IMG/VR virus record: IMGVR_UViG_3300042876_000780
Span: 1 to 22,206 of that record
From: a virus
DNA: 22,206 bases
Direction: 5' to 3' (one strand)
Shown here: piece by piece, positions 1-5,162 of the stretch
How positions within the stretch are numbered: position 1 is the stretch's first letter
Layout: each line of letters opens with the position of its first letter
Made by a program: the position numbers and the translations under genes
The notes under the pieces: generated by a model
The model's input: only the letters and a program-made list of their open reading frames with translations
Database searches by the model: none
Told to the model about the DNA's origin: nothing

Positions 1-472
1 CCGTCGTGGGAGCGGACGGGGCGGGGGCACGGACAGCGCGGATCGAGGTTGCGAGCCGACGCGCGTAGGGCGCGTAGCTGGTGCCGCTCTTGGTCCCGGA
101 GTCGGCCACTTTCGCCGCCGCCTCGATCCCCTCGCGGAACCCGCGCTCCCGCTCGCCCGTAGCGGGAAGCGTGAAGTCGTGAAGCGCGCACGCCCGGATG
201 CTGATGCAGTCCGCTGCCGCGTCGCGGGCCTTGGCCGGGTCAATGGGCGTCATCCCGTCCACCCGCTGCTTTCGGACGACGGCTTCGGCCTCGGCCATCC
301 CGAGCAGGAACCACTTGCGCCGCTCCTCCTGACCACCCGGTGCGGGCTCGTCCTCGGGGAGCGCCCACGCGAGTGACAGGGCTTCGGCAGCGCGCCAGAA
401 GGCCGGGTTGATGGCCGGGAGGACACGGATCATCCGCGCCACGGCTGCATTGATCTTCTCGTTCTTCGTCAC
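1..472 (-). CDS. Hypothetical protein, 3' end beyond window edge
   Basis: The frame is open from a GTG at 472-470 to the window edge: at least 157 residues and no stop. The GTG overlaps the TGA of the preceding gene as GTGA, the junction style used throughout this operon, which supports the start. The product begins VTKNEKINAAVARM and is rich in Ala, Arg and Glu. A helical segment near residues 115-130 reads like REREREGF-type phage accessory proteins, but I do not recognise a family. It has no signal peptide or membrane segment in the visible part. It is the last visible gene of the minus-strand accessory operon that starts at 2642. It could be any small phage accessory protein; no function is proposed. 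Confidence 0.6.
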   Translation of the reverse strand, partial: MTKNEKINAAVARMIRVLPAINPAFWRAAEALSLAWALPEDEPAPGGQEERRKWFLLGMAEAEAVVRKQRVDGMTPIDPAKARDAAADCISIRACALHDFTLPATGERERGFREGIEAAAKVADSGTKSGTSYAPYARRLATSIRAVRAPAPSAPTT

Positions 473-687
473 GGCTTCCTCCCGGTCACGCGCGGGCGAG
501 TCGCCTTCACGACCTGCGTGGCGAAGGCGTGCAGGCGCACACGCATCCGGCCCCGGAAATTCACGGAGTCGATCACGAGCCCGTCGGGCGGGGGTTCGAT
601 GCGCAGCCACACCTCCCCGGAGATATTCACCAGTTCCAGCAGGCCGCCTTCGTCGGTTCTCAACACGATCCGTTTGCGTTGGCTCAC
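469..687 (-). CDS. Hypothetical 72-aa protein
   Basis: The start is taken as GTG at 687-685, which overlaps the upstream stop as GTGA. A longer frame reaching position 894 is only the shadow of the neighbouring gene. The product is 72 aa, starts VSQRKRIVLR and alternates hydrophobic and charged residues (LLELVNISGEVWLRIEPP), suggesting a small beta-rich fold. The tail is basic. There is no Cys and no membrane segment. It overlaps genes on both sides by 4 bases, so it should be translated as part of the same coupled chain. Family unknown. Confidence 0.55.
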   Translation of the reverse strand: MSQRKRIVLRTDEGGLLELVNISGEVWLRIEPPPDGLVIDSVNFRGRMRVRLHAFATQVVKATRPRVTGRKP

Positions 688-914
688 TTGGTGTCCTCCG
701 TGGTGGGGCGCGGCGACAGGTAGAGATCGAGGTGGCGCGCTCCGCCGCGCGTGTAGCACCACACCCGGTAGCCGACCGTGCCCGGCACGTCGAAGCCCCC
801 ACGCATCACGAGGAAAGTGAACGACGCCAGTTTCCACCACGGGAACGTCTTGGGGCCGTGGCTGCACCCGGTCAGCGGGCGCCGGATCTGGCAAGCGAAG
901 GAGATGCGCCGCAT
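684..914 (-). CDS. Hypothetical 76-aa protein
   Basis: The ATG at 914-912 is preceded by AAGGAG with a 5-base spacer, a good ribosome binding site that lies inside a micro-ORF ending at the same place. The product has many aromatic residues (PWWKLASFTFLV, YRVWCYTRGG) and three Cys. It may be a small beta-barrel-like domain, but no family is recognised. It ends in a GTGA overlap with the next gene. It sits two ORFs downstream of the radical SAM gene in the same operon, so a link to that enzyme is possible but not shown. Confidence 0.55.
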   Translation of the reverse strand: MRRISFACQIRRPLTGCSHGPKTFPWWKLASFTFLVMRGGFDVPGTVGYRVWCYTRGGARHLDLYLSPRPTTEDTK

Positions 915-967
915 CAGGGCTCCTTGGGTTCGGGGCGCGGGGAGGCGCCCGGGGGTGGGGTCGTCAT
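914..967 (-). CDS. 17-aa proline-rich micro-ORF linking two genes
   Basis: This reads MTTPPPGASPRPEPKEP followed by a stop. Its ATG (967-965) overlaps the radical SAM stop as ATGA, and its TGA (916-914) overlaps the next ATG as TGATG. It exactly fills the only apparent gap in this operon and contains the AAGGAG site for the next gene. It may be a translated peptide, or simply a coupling ORF that delivers ribosomes to the downstream start. Seven of its residues are proline, so it is unlikely to fold. It is too short for a family call. Confidence 0.4.
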   Translation of the reverse strand: MTTPPPGASPRPEPKEP

Positions 968-1800
968 GCGGCCTTCGTTTTCGCGCAAAGGATCATTGGG
1001 CGCGCGCGGAGCCGCGCCCACGCTCGCCACTCGGGGTCAGTCGTGCCCGACTGGTCCCGGTAGAGCATAGCCATCGGCAGGAACCCTGCCGCCATCGTCT
1101 CGGCGATCCTATGCTCTGCGTCGGAGCGGGTATCCTTCGGACCGCCGACTAGCACGTAGGCGCGGAGCCGGTGGGATCCCAGCCGGAACCCGGCCGCCGC
1201 CATGATCTGCCCGGCCCGCTGGAGCGGGGCGAGGTCGTCGGGCGTGTCGTAGGCGAAGAACACGCCGCCCGGCCGGAGGGACTTCATCTCGGCCGCGTGC
1301 CACGGCTCCAGCTTCGCCGCCTCCAGTCCTCCGGTGAACTGGATTTTCTCGCCGCCGCCCGGCAGCGCCTTCATGCGCCGCAGCATCGCGAAGACGGCCG
1401 CGACGTGATCGGGCGAGCAGGCGAGCAGGTTGTCGTCGAGGACGTTCACGCCATCCCGGATCGGCAACTCTCGGATCGCCTGCCCCTCGCGGCGCCACAC
1501 CGAGCAGAACCAACAACGGTTCGGGCAGCCGCGGGAGGTGATCACATACCCGGGCTTCACGTACCGCCCCGGGACGAAATCCTCCCCGCGCTCGCCCGTC
1601 GCGGGGCCGCCGATCTTCACGGGCGCGACGGGCGACCACAGGCGCGCCAGCCGCTCCGCTGCCGGAAGATCCCAAGTGAACGACACCGAGACGTGAACCT
1701 CGTCGGCCTCATCGTTGGAGCACGGACCGCGACCCACCCGGGCAAGGTGATCGTTCGGGGTCGCCTTCGTGCGGCGGGGGAAGACGCGGATCACTCGCAC
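964..1800 (-). CDS. Radical SAM enzyme (phage type, function unknown)
   Basis: This is a 278-aa protein from GTG 1800-1798, which has GGAGG seven bases upstream. Longer upstream frames lack this. The radical SAM CxxxCxxC motif is explicit: Cys92, Cys96 and Cys99 in RGCPNRCWFC, and would bind a [4Fe-4S] cluster and S-adenosylmethionine. Residues 30-85 (EVHVSVSFTWDLPAAERLA, then VKIGGPATGE) look like the end of a B12-binding-type Rossmann domain as in MiaB/B12 radical SAM proteins, but the cobalamin-binding DxHxxG is absent. Residues 115-125 (DGVNVLDDNLL) and 153-160 (IQFTGGLE) fit the following TIM-barrel strands. The substrate is unknown: nucleic acid, peptide and small-molecule targets are all possible. 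It overlaps the upstream CxxCxGxG gene by 10 bases, which suggests a functional pair. Confidence 0.85.
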   Translation of the reverse strand: MRVIRVFPRRTKATPNDHLARVGRGPCSNDEADEVHVSVSFTWDLPAAERLARLWSPVAPVKIGGPATGERGEDFVPGRYVKPGYVITSRGCPNRCWFCSVWRREGQAIRELPIRDGVNVLDDNLLACSPDHVAAVFAMLRRMKALPGGGEKIQFTGGLEAAKLEPWHAAEMKSLRPGGVFFAYDTPDDLAPLQRAGQIMAAAGFRLGSHRLRAYVLVGGPKDTRSDAEHRIAETMAAGFLPMAMLYRDQSGTTDPEWRAWARLRARPMILCAKTKAA

Positions 1801-1967
1801 GGCGTCCCCTCCGGTTCGCGCGTCTCCGAGGGGGCCCGCACGGTCCCGGTGCCGTTGCACGCCGGACACGTCGCGTGGGCCGCCCCGGTCCCGGCGCGTA
1901 GGGAGATCCCCTCCGTCACCTTCTCGGCGAGGGCCCGCAGCGCGGCGAGGTCCAGGTGGGCGGTCAT
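1791..1967 (-). CDS. Small CxxCxGxG zinc-finger protein
   Basis: This 58-aa ORF is too short for many gene callers. It starts at ATG 1967-1965, overlapping the upstream TGA by one base (TGATG), and ends 10 bases inside the radical SAM gene. Residues 34-41 read CPACNGTG, the half-motif of DnaJ-type zinc ribbons, and another Cys is at 57. The N-terminal half (LDLAALRALAEKVTEG) is a predicted amphipathic helix. The DnaJ-like central motif normally comes in four copies; here there is only one, so it would need another partner Cys pair or a dimer to bind zinc. Its overlap with the radical SAM gene suggests coupled synthesis. It may be an accessory or substrate protein of that enzyme; this is inference. 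Confidence 0.6.
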   Translation of the reverse strand: MTAHLDLAALRALAEKVTEGISLRAGTGAAHATCPACNGTGTVRAPSETREPEGTPCE

Positions 1968-2164
1968 CACAGCACCTCGAGGTCGCAGGGAGTGCCCTCG
2001 CGAGCGAGGATGGCCTCAGCGGTGCCACGGACGTAGCCATGGATGGCGCCGAGCGCGAACCACGACCAACGGGAGAGCTCGATGCGGACCCGGTGGGGGC
2101 TCACGTGTACGGCTCTCACGCACGGCAGGGACGACAGGGCAGACAGCAGGCGATGGGTGCTCAC
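1967..2164 (-). CDS. Hypothetical 65-aa protein
   Basis: The start is GTG 2164-2162, overlapping the upstream TGA as GTGA. A longer frame to 2227 is the out-of-frame shadow of that gene. The product begins VSTHRLLSALSSLPCVRAV and has an alternating strand segment (VHVSPHRVRIEL) followed by two helices (WSWFALGAIHGYVRGTAEAILA), suggesting an alpha/beta mini-domain. It has two Cys. I do not recognise a family. It is coupled to genes on both sides. Confidence 0.55.
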   Translation of the reverse strand: MSTHRLLSALSSLPCVRAVHVSPHRVRIELSRWSWFALGAIHGYVRGTAEAILAREGTPCDLEVL

Positions 2165-2349
2165 GCCTCGATCCTCTCTCGGTGAGGGCAGCCGACGCAG
2201 CCCTTGGTCTCGTTGATGGGTGGGCACGCGCTGCCGTCGGGTAGGGTGCAGCGGTAGCGCTCGGAGGCGATGCGCTCCGCCTCAGCGGCGTGGGCGCCGG
2301 CTCGCCGACAGACCTCGGTGATGGCGGCGAGGGTGGCGGTGGGGGTCAC
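2161..2349 (-). CDS. Hypothetical 62-aa Cys-containing protein
   Basis: ATG 2349-2347 overlaps the upstream stop as ATGA. The N-terminal half is helical (ITEVCRRAGAHAAEAERIA) and the C-terminal half carries Cys at CTLPDGSAC and CVGC followed by PH, a plausible small zinc-binding knot. Similar Cys-terminated mini-proteins are frequent in phage early operons, but no function is known to me. It ends in a GTGA overlap with the next gene. Confidence 0.5.
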   Translation of the reverse strand: MTPTATLAAITEVCRRAGAHAAEAERIASERYRCTLPDGSACPPINETKGCVGCPHRERIEA

Positions 2350-2642
2350 GGGGACACCTCAGCGGCGGTCGCCCATTCGATCCGAGCGGAGTTCGCCGAG
2401 GGGTCGAGCACGAACTCCTCGGGCCAGGTGGAAGACGGAGTGCAGGATCGATAGACCACGACGCCCGCGGCCCGGAGTTTGTTGAGCGTCGCGCCCGAGA
2501 CGCCTGGGACGACGGTGAGATCTGCGCGGTACAGGCGGGTCTTGAACTTCTCTCCGCCCTGCCATGCCCGTTCAAGAGCCCGCCGAAAGTAGCCTCCGGA
2601 TTGGAGAACCTCCATCGCCACCGCGTAGCGCTTGCTGGCCAT
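2346..2642 (-). CDS. Hypothetical 98-aa protein, first gene of accessory operon
   Basis: ATG 2642-2640 follows AAGAGAGA with usual spacing and lies about 45 bases downstream of a strong sigma70-like promoter (2692-2720), so this is the promoter-proximal gene. The first half is basic and helical. Residues 43-62 (VPGVSGATLNKLRAAGVVVY) could form a helix-turn-helix or a small winged helix, which would fit a regulator or DNA-binding role, but the match is only visual. It ends in an ATGA overlap with the next gene. No family is recognised. Confidence 0.6.
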   Translation of the reverse strand: MASKRYAVAMEVLQSGGYFRRALERAWQGGEKFKTRLYRADLTVVPGVSGATLNKLRAAGVVVYRSCTPSSTWPEEFVLDPSANSARIEWATAAEVSP

Positions 2643-2691
2643 CGTATCTCTCTTTCTGCCGCCCCGGCTTCCGGCCGCTGCGATGTGACTA

Positions 2692-2720
2692 GATATAGCA
2701 GGGCACTAAGGAAGGGTCAA
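2692..2720 (-). promoter_or_regulatory. Sigma70-like promoter of accessory operon
   Basis: Reading the minus strand, TTGACC (2720-2715), a 17-base spacer and TATATC (2697-2692) preceded by TGC, an extended -10. The predicted transcription start is near 2685 and the ATG is at 2642. The spacer end and -10 contain the shared 13-bp operator-like element (2696-2708). Confidence 0.7.
2696..2708. promoter_or_regulatory. Operator-like element O1 (TAG-N4-CTGCTA)
   Basis: The minus strand reads TAGTGCCCTGCTA. The right arm CTGCTA is intact; the left arm matches its reverse complement at 3 of 6 positions, making this the weakest of four copies. It overlaps the -10 of the promoter for the 2642 gene. A 19-bp block around it matches the plus-strand promoter at 2819-2837 at 17 of 19 positions. 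Confidence 0.6.
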
Positions 2721-2742
2721 GCCATGACCGTGTAGATACGTG

Positions 2743-2755
2743 GCACGCGCCGTGC
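2743..2755. repeat. Short inverted repeat in divergent promoter region
   Basis: GCACG-CGC-CGTGC is a perfect 5-3-5 inverted repeat between the two divergent promoters. It is followed by an AT-rich island with TTAATTAA at 2761-2768. It could be a regulator site, but nothing else in the window repeats it. Confidence 0.3.
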
Positions 2756-2811
2756 AATCCTTAATTAAAGGGACGAGACGACCGACCCCCCTCAAAAAAC
2801 ACGATCGCCCC

Positions 2812-2839
2812 CTTGCGCTCCTTAGCGTCCTGCTATAGC
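2812..2839 (+). promoter_or_regulatory. Promoter of the 2893-3754 operon
   Basis: The -10 is TATAGC (2834-2839) with an upstream TGC extended -10. The best -35 is TTGCGC (2813-2818), giving a short 15-base spacer, so the extended -10 probably compensates. Predicted start is near 2846, leaving a leader of about 47 bases to the ATG at 2893. It carries operator-like element O2 in the same position as the other three promoters. Confidence 0.55.
2823..2835. promoter_or_regulatory. Operator-like element O2 (TAG-N4-CTGCTA)
   Basis: The plus strand reads TAGCGTCCTGCTA. The left arm matches the palindrome at 4 of 6 positions and the right arm is intact. It overlaps the -10 of the promoter for the 2893 gene, in the same register as the other three copies. 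Confidence 0.6.
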
Positions 2840-2892
2840 GTGTCTCTTGTCAGCGGGGCCGCGGAGGTCCCGGGACAGAGGAGAGAGAGACC

Positions 2893-3096
2893 ATGACGAC
2901 CACGACCCCAGCCCAGCGCGCCGCAGTCGACTACAGGTCCCGAGTCGCCGAGATCGAAGCGCACTACAACACCCCCGCGAAGAGGATGACGAAGGCCTTC
3001 GCCGACGAGATGACGCGCGCCTGCCGCGAGTACGAGGCCGCGATGGTGAAGGATATCGGACTGCGCCGAGCGAACCGGAAGGGAGCGGCGCTGTGA
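2893..3096 (+). CDS. Hypothetical 67-aa protein
   Basis: ATG at 2893 follows GAGGAGAGAGAG, a strong ribosome binding site. A competing longer frame from 2847 is rejected because it starts at the promoter and merges into the next gene's frame. The product is helical and charged (YRSRVAEIEAHYNTPAKRMTKAFADEMTRACREYEAA), consistent with a small coiled-coil or helical bundle. Its TGA overlaps the next GTG as GTGA. Function unknown. Confidence 0.65.
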   Translation: MTTTTPAQRAAVDYRSRVAEIEAHYNTPAKRMTKAFADEMTRACREYEAAMVKDIGLRRANRKGAAL

Positions 3097-3308
3097 CGAT
3101 CGCCAGTGAGATGAAGGAGATCCTAGCCCGCAGCCGAGCCGCTCACGCTGCCGCCTCCGCGCTGCTGCCCGCCGGGCCCGATCGCGTCGTCAAGGGGCTC
3201 GCCATGACGATGCTGCATCACCGCGAGGACGCCGTGTCTGCCGTGCATCGGATGCGCGCGATGGGCTGGGAAAAAGATTATCCCGCGATATTCGTGGCGC
3301 TGCCCTAG
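3093..3308 (+). CDS. Hypothetical 71-aa protein
   Basis: The start is GTG 3093-3095 in a GTGA overlap with the upstream stop, preceded by GGGAG. The product begins VTIASEMKEILARSRAAHAAASALLP and continues as two or three helices ending WEKDYPAIFVALP. The frame extends further 5', but that portion is out-of-frame shadow of the 2893 gene. No family is recognised. Confidence 0.55.
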   Translation: MTIASEMKEILARSRAAHAAASALLPAGPDRVVKGLAMTMLHHREDAVSAVHRMRAMGWEKDYPAIFVALP

Positions 3309-3341
3309 TAGACACGAAGGTAACTCGTCTAGGAGTGACCC

Positions 3342-3536
3342 ATGACCAACGCCGAGTTAGCCGACGCGGTCGCCCACGACTTCGTCGCCGCTCCAGATGA
3401 CGAGGACGCCGTGGCCGCCTTCAATAACATATACGAGCTTGCCGCCGCGGCGCTCGCCGCGCTGGACGCGGGCGGGACGGTGGACGACGCACGGCAGGCT
3501 GCCGCGGAGCGGCTCGCCGACCTGACGACGACGTAG
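3342..3536 (+). CDS. Hypothetical acidic 64-aa protein
   Basis: ATG at 3342 follows AGGAG with an 8-base spacer. The product is very acidic and Ala-rich (MTNAELADAVAHDFVAAPDDEDAVAAFNNIYELAAAALAAL), a small all-helical protein with no Cys. A small acidic helical phage protein can be a DNA mimic or inhibitor, but nothing here shows that. It sits 33 bases after the previous gene and 11 before the next. Confidence 0.6.
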   Translation: MTNAELADAVAHDFVAAPDDEDAVAAFNNIYELAAAALAALDAGGTVDDARQAAAERLADLTTT

Positions 3537-3547
3537 GGGGGGGCACC

Positions 3548-3754
3548 ATGGCAAGGATCTCAAGAGAGTTGGAGCGCTACCGAGCGGCGAAGAAGGCCGC
3601 CGCCGAGGCGGAGCGAGCGCTGCATGATGCGGCGCTGGCCCTGGTCGAGCGTATCGAGGAGGACCACCCGGCCATCCGCCGCCGCCAGTCGGCACGACCG
3701 CGACCGTCTCGCGTCACCAAGAAGAGGACTCCGCGGCCCGAGGCTAGCAGCTAG
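3548..3754 (+). CDS. Hypothetical 68-aa coiled-coil, basic tail
   Basis: ATG at 3548 follows a G-rich ribosome binding site. Residues 3-40 form a charged helix with heptad-like spacing (ISRELERYRAAKKAAAEAERALHDAALALVERIEEDH). The tail from residue 44 is strongly basic (RRRQSARPRPSRVTKKR), which would suit nucleic acid binding. It is the last gene of its operon, with a hairpin 13 bases after the stop. Function unknown. Confidence 0.6.
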   Translation: MARISRELERYRAAKKAAAEAERALHDAALALVERIEEDHPAIRRRQSARPRPSRVTKKRTPRPEASS

Positions 3755-3767
3755 TCTCTCGCGCGAG

Positions 3768-3783
3768 CGTCGGGCTTCCGACG
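3768..3783 (+). terminator. Hairpin after the 2893-3754 operon
   Basis: CGTCGG-GCTT-CCGACG is a perfect 6-bp stem with a 4-base loop, 13 bases after the last stop codon. There is no T run, so intrinsic termination is uncertain. The location at the convergent junction supports a terminator role. Confidence 0.4.
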
Positions 3784-3853
3784 GCTGCCCCGGCTAGCGG
3801 ATAGGGGAGGTGAAGGGCTCGATCGCCGCGGCGGCCGGGCCCCTTGCTTGTCT

Positions 3854-3871
3854 GGCGGCGCCTACGCCGCC
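3854..3871 (-). terminator. Hairpin after the long minus-strand operon
   Basis: GGCGGCG-CCTA-CGCCGCC is a perfect 7-bp stem with a 4-base loop, 8 bases past the metallophosphoesterase stop on the minus strand. It has no T run. It is placed to end the operon transcribed from 13751. Confidence 0.45.
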
Positions 3872-3879
3872 GCCCACGT

Positions 3880-5139
3880 CTACGCCGCTGCCCACTGGAT
3901 CCAGCTTGAGCCCTTCTCGGTGGCGCGACCCTTCTCGACGAACACGGGCATCGAGATCGTCGGGCCGTGCTCGTGGTGGGTAAGCCAGAGCGCCTGACGC
4001 GGAGACTCGAACGGGAAGTTCCCCGCGTCGGCGTACTCGTCGTAGCCCTTGATACTGCCATTCACGATTAGTCGACCTAGGTTCCGGTACTGGTGCCAGT
4101 GCGCGATCAGGAGCACGTCGTACGGCCGCTCGATCGCCTGGTTCCGGCTCCGTTTCTTGTGGTCGCCGCGGATGATCGGACCGAGCGCGCCCACCATCCC
4201 GTCTCCGCCACGGAATTGGTCCCCGTGGTTCAGGAGGTAGCGCGTTCCGAACACCTGGTAGAGCGCGTCCGGGCCGTTCGGGATCAGGAACCGGATCCGC
4301 TTGTTGCCCTCGTAGTGCCTCGCGAGGAGCTGGTAGCCGAGCCAGTCGAACGAGGTATGGGCCCGCCCCTTCGCTCGGATCTTCATCGTGACGCGGCCGT
4401 GGTTCCCCGGTACGCACGGTACGAAGACGTTCTCGAATTCTCCGAGCAGCGTGTCGAAGAAGCGGATCCGGTGGTCCCGGAGGTCGAGCACGCACGGCAT
4501 GATCTCGTCGTCGTTCGTGGCCGAGAGTTCCTCGTGGATGTCGCCCGTGGTCCCGTCGCCCCCGAGCGGTACGACGATCCCCGGGTACTTGGGGTTCACA
4601 ACGTGAGAGAAGAGGAGGTCAAGCGCATTCTCGGCAAGCGACTTCAGCCGGGCCCGAGCGATCTCCATGCTGTAGGCATTGACCCCGCCGATCTGCGTAG
4701 GGTCGACGACCTCGCCCCAATGCTCGTCGGACACGAACAGGGATGGCACGCCAGGGGATGACGCCGCGGACTTGCGAGGGCGCAGCGCCCACTCTGGGGA
4801 CTGCGCCGGAACGGAGGCGATCCGGAGGATCTCGCGCGTCACTCGTTCGTCAGTGAGAGCCGATCGCTTCGACTCGGAGAGCTCGCGCTCTAGGTCGGCG
4901 ACGCGATCGCGCAGGACAGCGGCAGGGTCGGTCGCCCCGCCTTCCTGTCGACTCACGCCCTTGCGCCAGTCGGGGCAGGACCGGGAGAGGAACAGAGAGA
5001 GGTTGGTCGGAGTGACCTTGTAGCCCATCTCGACGGACAGCGACCGGGCCGCCGCGGCCATATCGCCGTTGAACGCCACGGCCAACTCTCTCGCGCGCTC
5101 GGGCCACTTCCCCACCCAGACCGTTGCCTTGCCCGCCAT
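3880..5139 (-). CDS. Calcineurin-like metallophosphoesterase
   Basis: This is a 419-aa protein starting at ATG 5139-5137 (MAGKATVWVG) with AGGGGG upstream. A frame 33 codons longer overlaps the upstream gene and is rejected. The metallophosphoesterase motifs appear in order: D138-x-H140 (VSDEHWGE), GGD 193-195, GNH 245-247, HGD 305-307 and AHWHQ with H347 and H349. Together they make a two-metal phosphoesterase site acting on phosphodiesters such as DNA or nucleotides. Residues 15-55 look like a helix-turn-helix (ARELAVAFNGDMAAAARSLS, then NLSLFLSRSCPDW), so it may bind DNA. Residues 75-95 are a coiled coil. It is the last gene of the operon, 23 bases after the primase-helicase, and may act as a nuclease in phage DNA processing. 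The exact substrate is not visible. Confidence 0.85.
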   Translation of the reverse strand: MAGKATVWVGKWPERARELAVAFNGDMAAAARSLSVEMGYKVTPTNLSLFLSRSCPDWRKGVSRQEGGATDPAAVLRDRVADLERELSESKRSALTDERVTREILRIASVPAQSPEWALRPRKSAASSPGVPSLFVSDEHWGEVVDPTQIGGVNAYSMEIARARLKSLAENALDLLFSHVVNPKYPGIVVPLGGDGTTGDIHEELSATNDDEIMPCVLDLRDHRIRFFDTLLGEFENVFVPCVPGNHGRVTMKIRAKGRAHTSFDWLGYQLLARHYEGNKRIRFLIPNGPDALYQVFGTRYLLNHGDQFRGGDGMVGALGPIIRGDHKKRSRNQAIERPYDVLLIAHWHQYRNLGRLIVNGSIKGYDEYADAGNFPFESPRQALWLTHHEHGPTISMPVFVEKGRATEKGSSWIQWAAA

Positions 5140-5162
5140 CGTGCCCCCTGTACCCAGCGCCC

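Noticed and set aside
2847-3308. 153-aa plus-strand frame
   Set aside because: Its first half is out-of-frame with the better supported 2893 gene and begins at the predicted transcription start. Only the part from GTG 3093 is accepted.
3745-3753. TAGCAGCTA, resembling the operator
   Set aside because: It is shorter than the 13-bp element, lies at the end of a gene and has no promoter.
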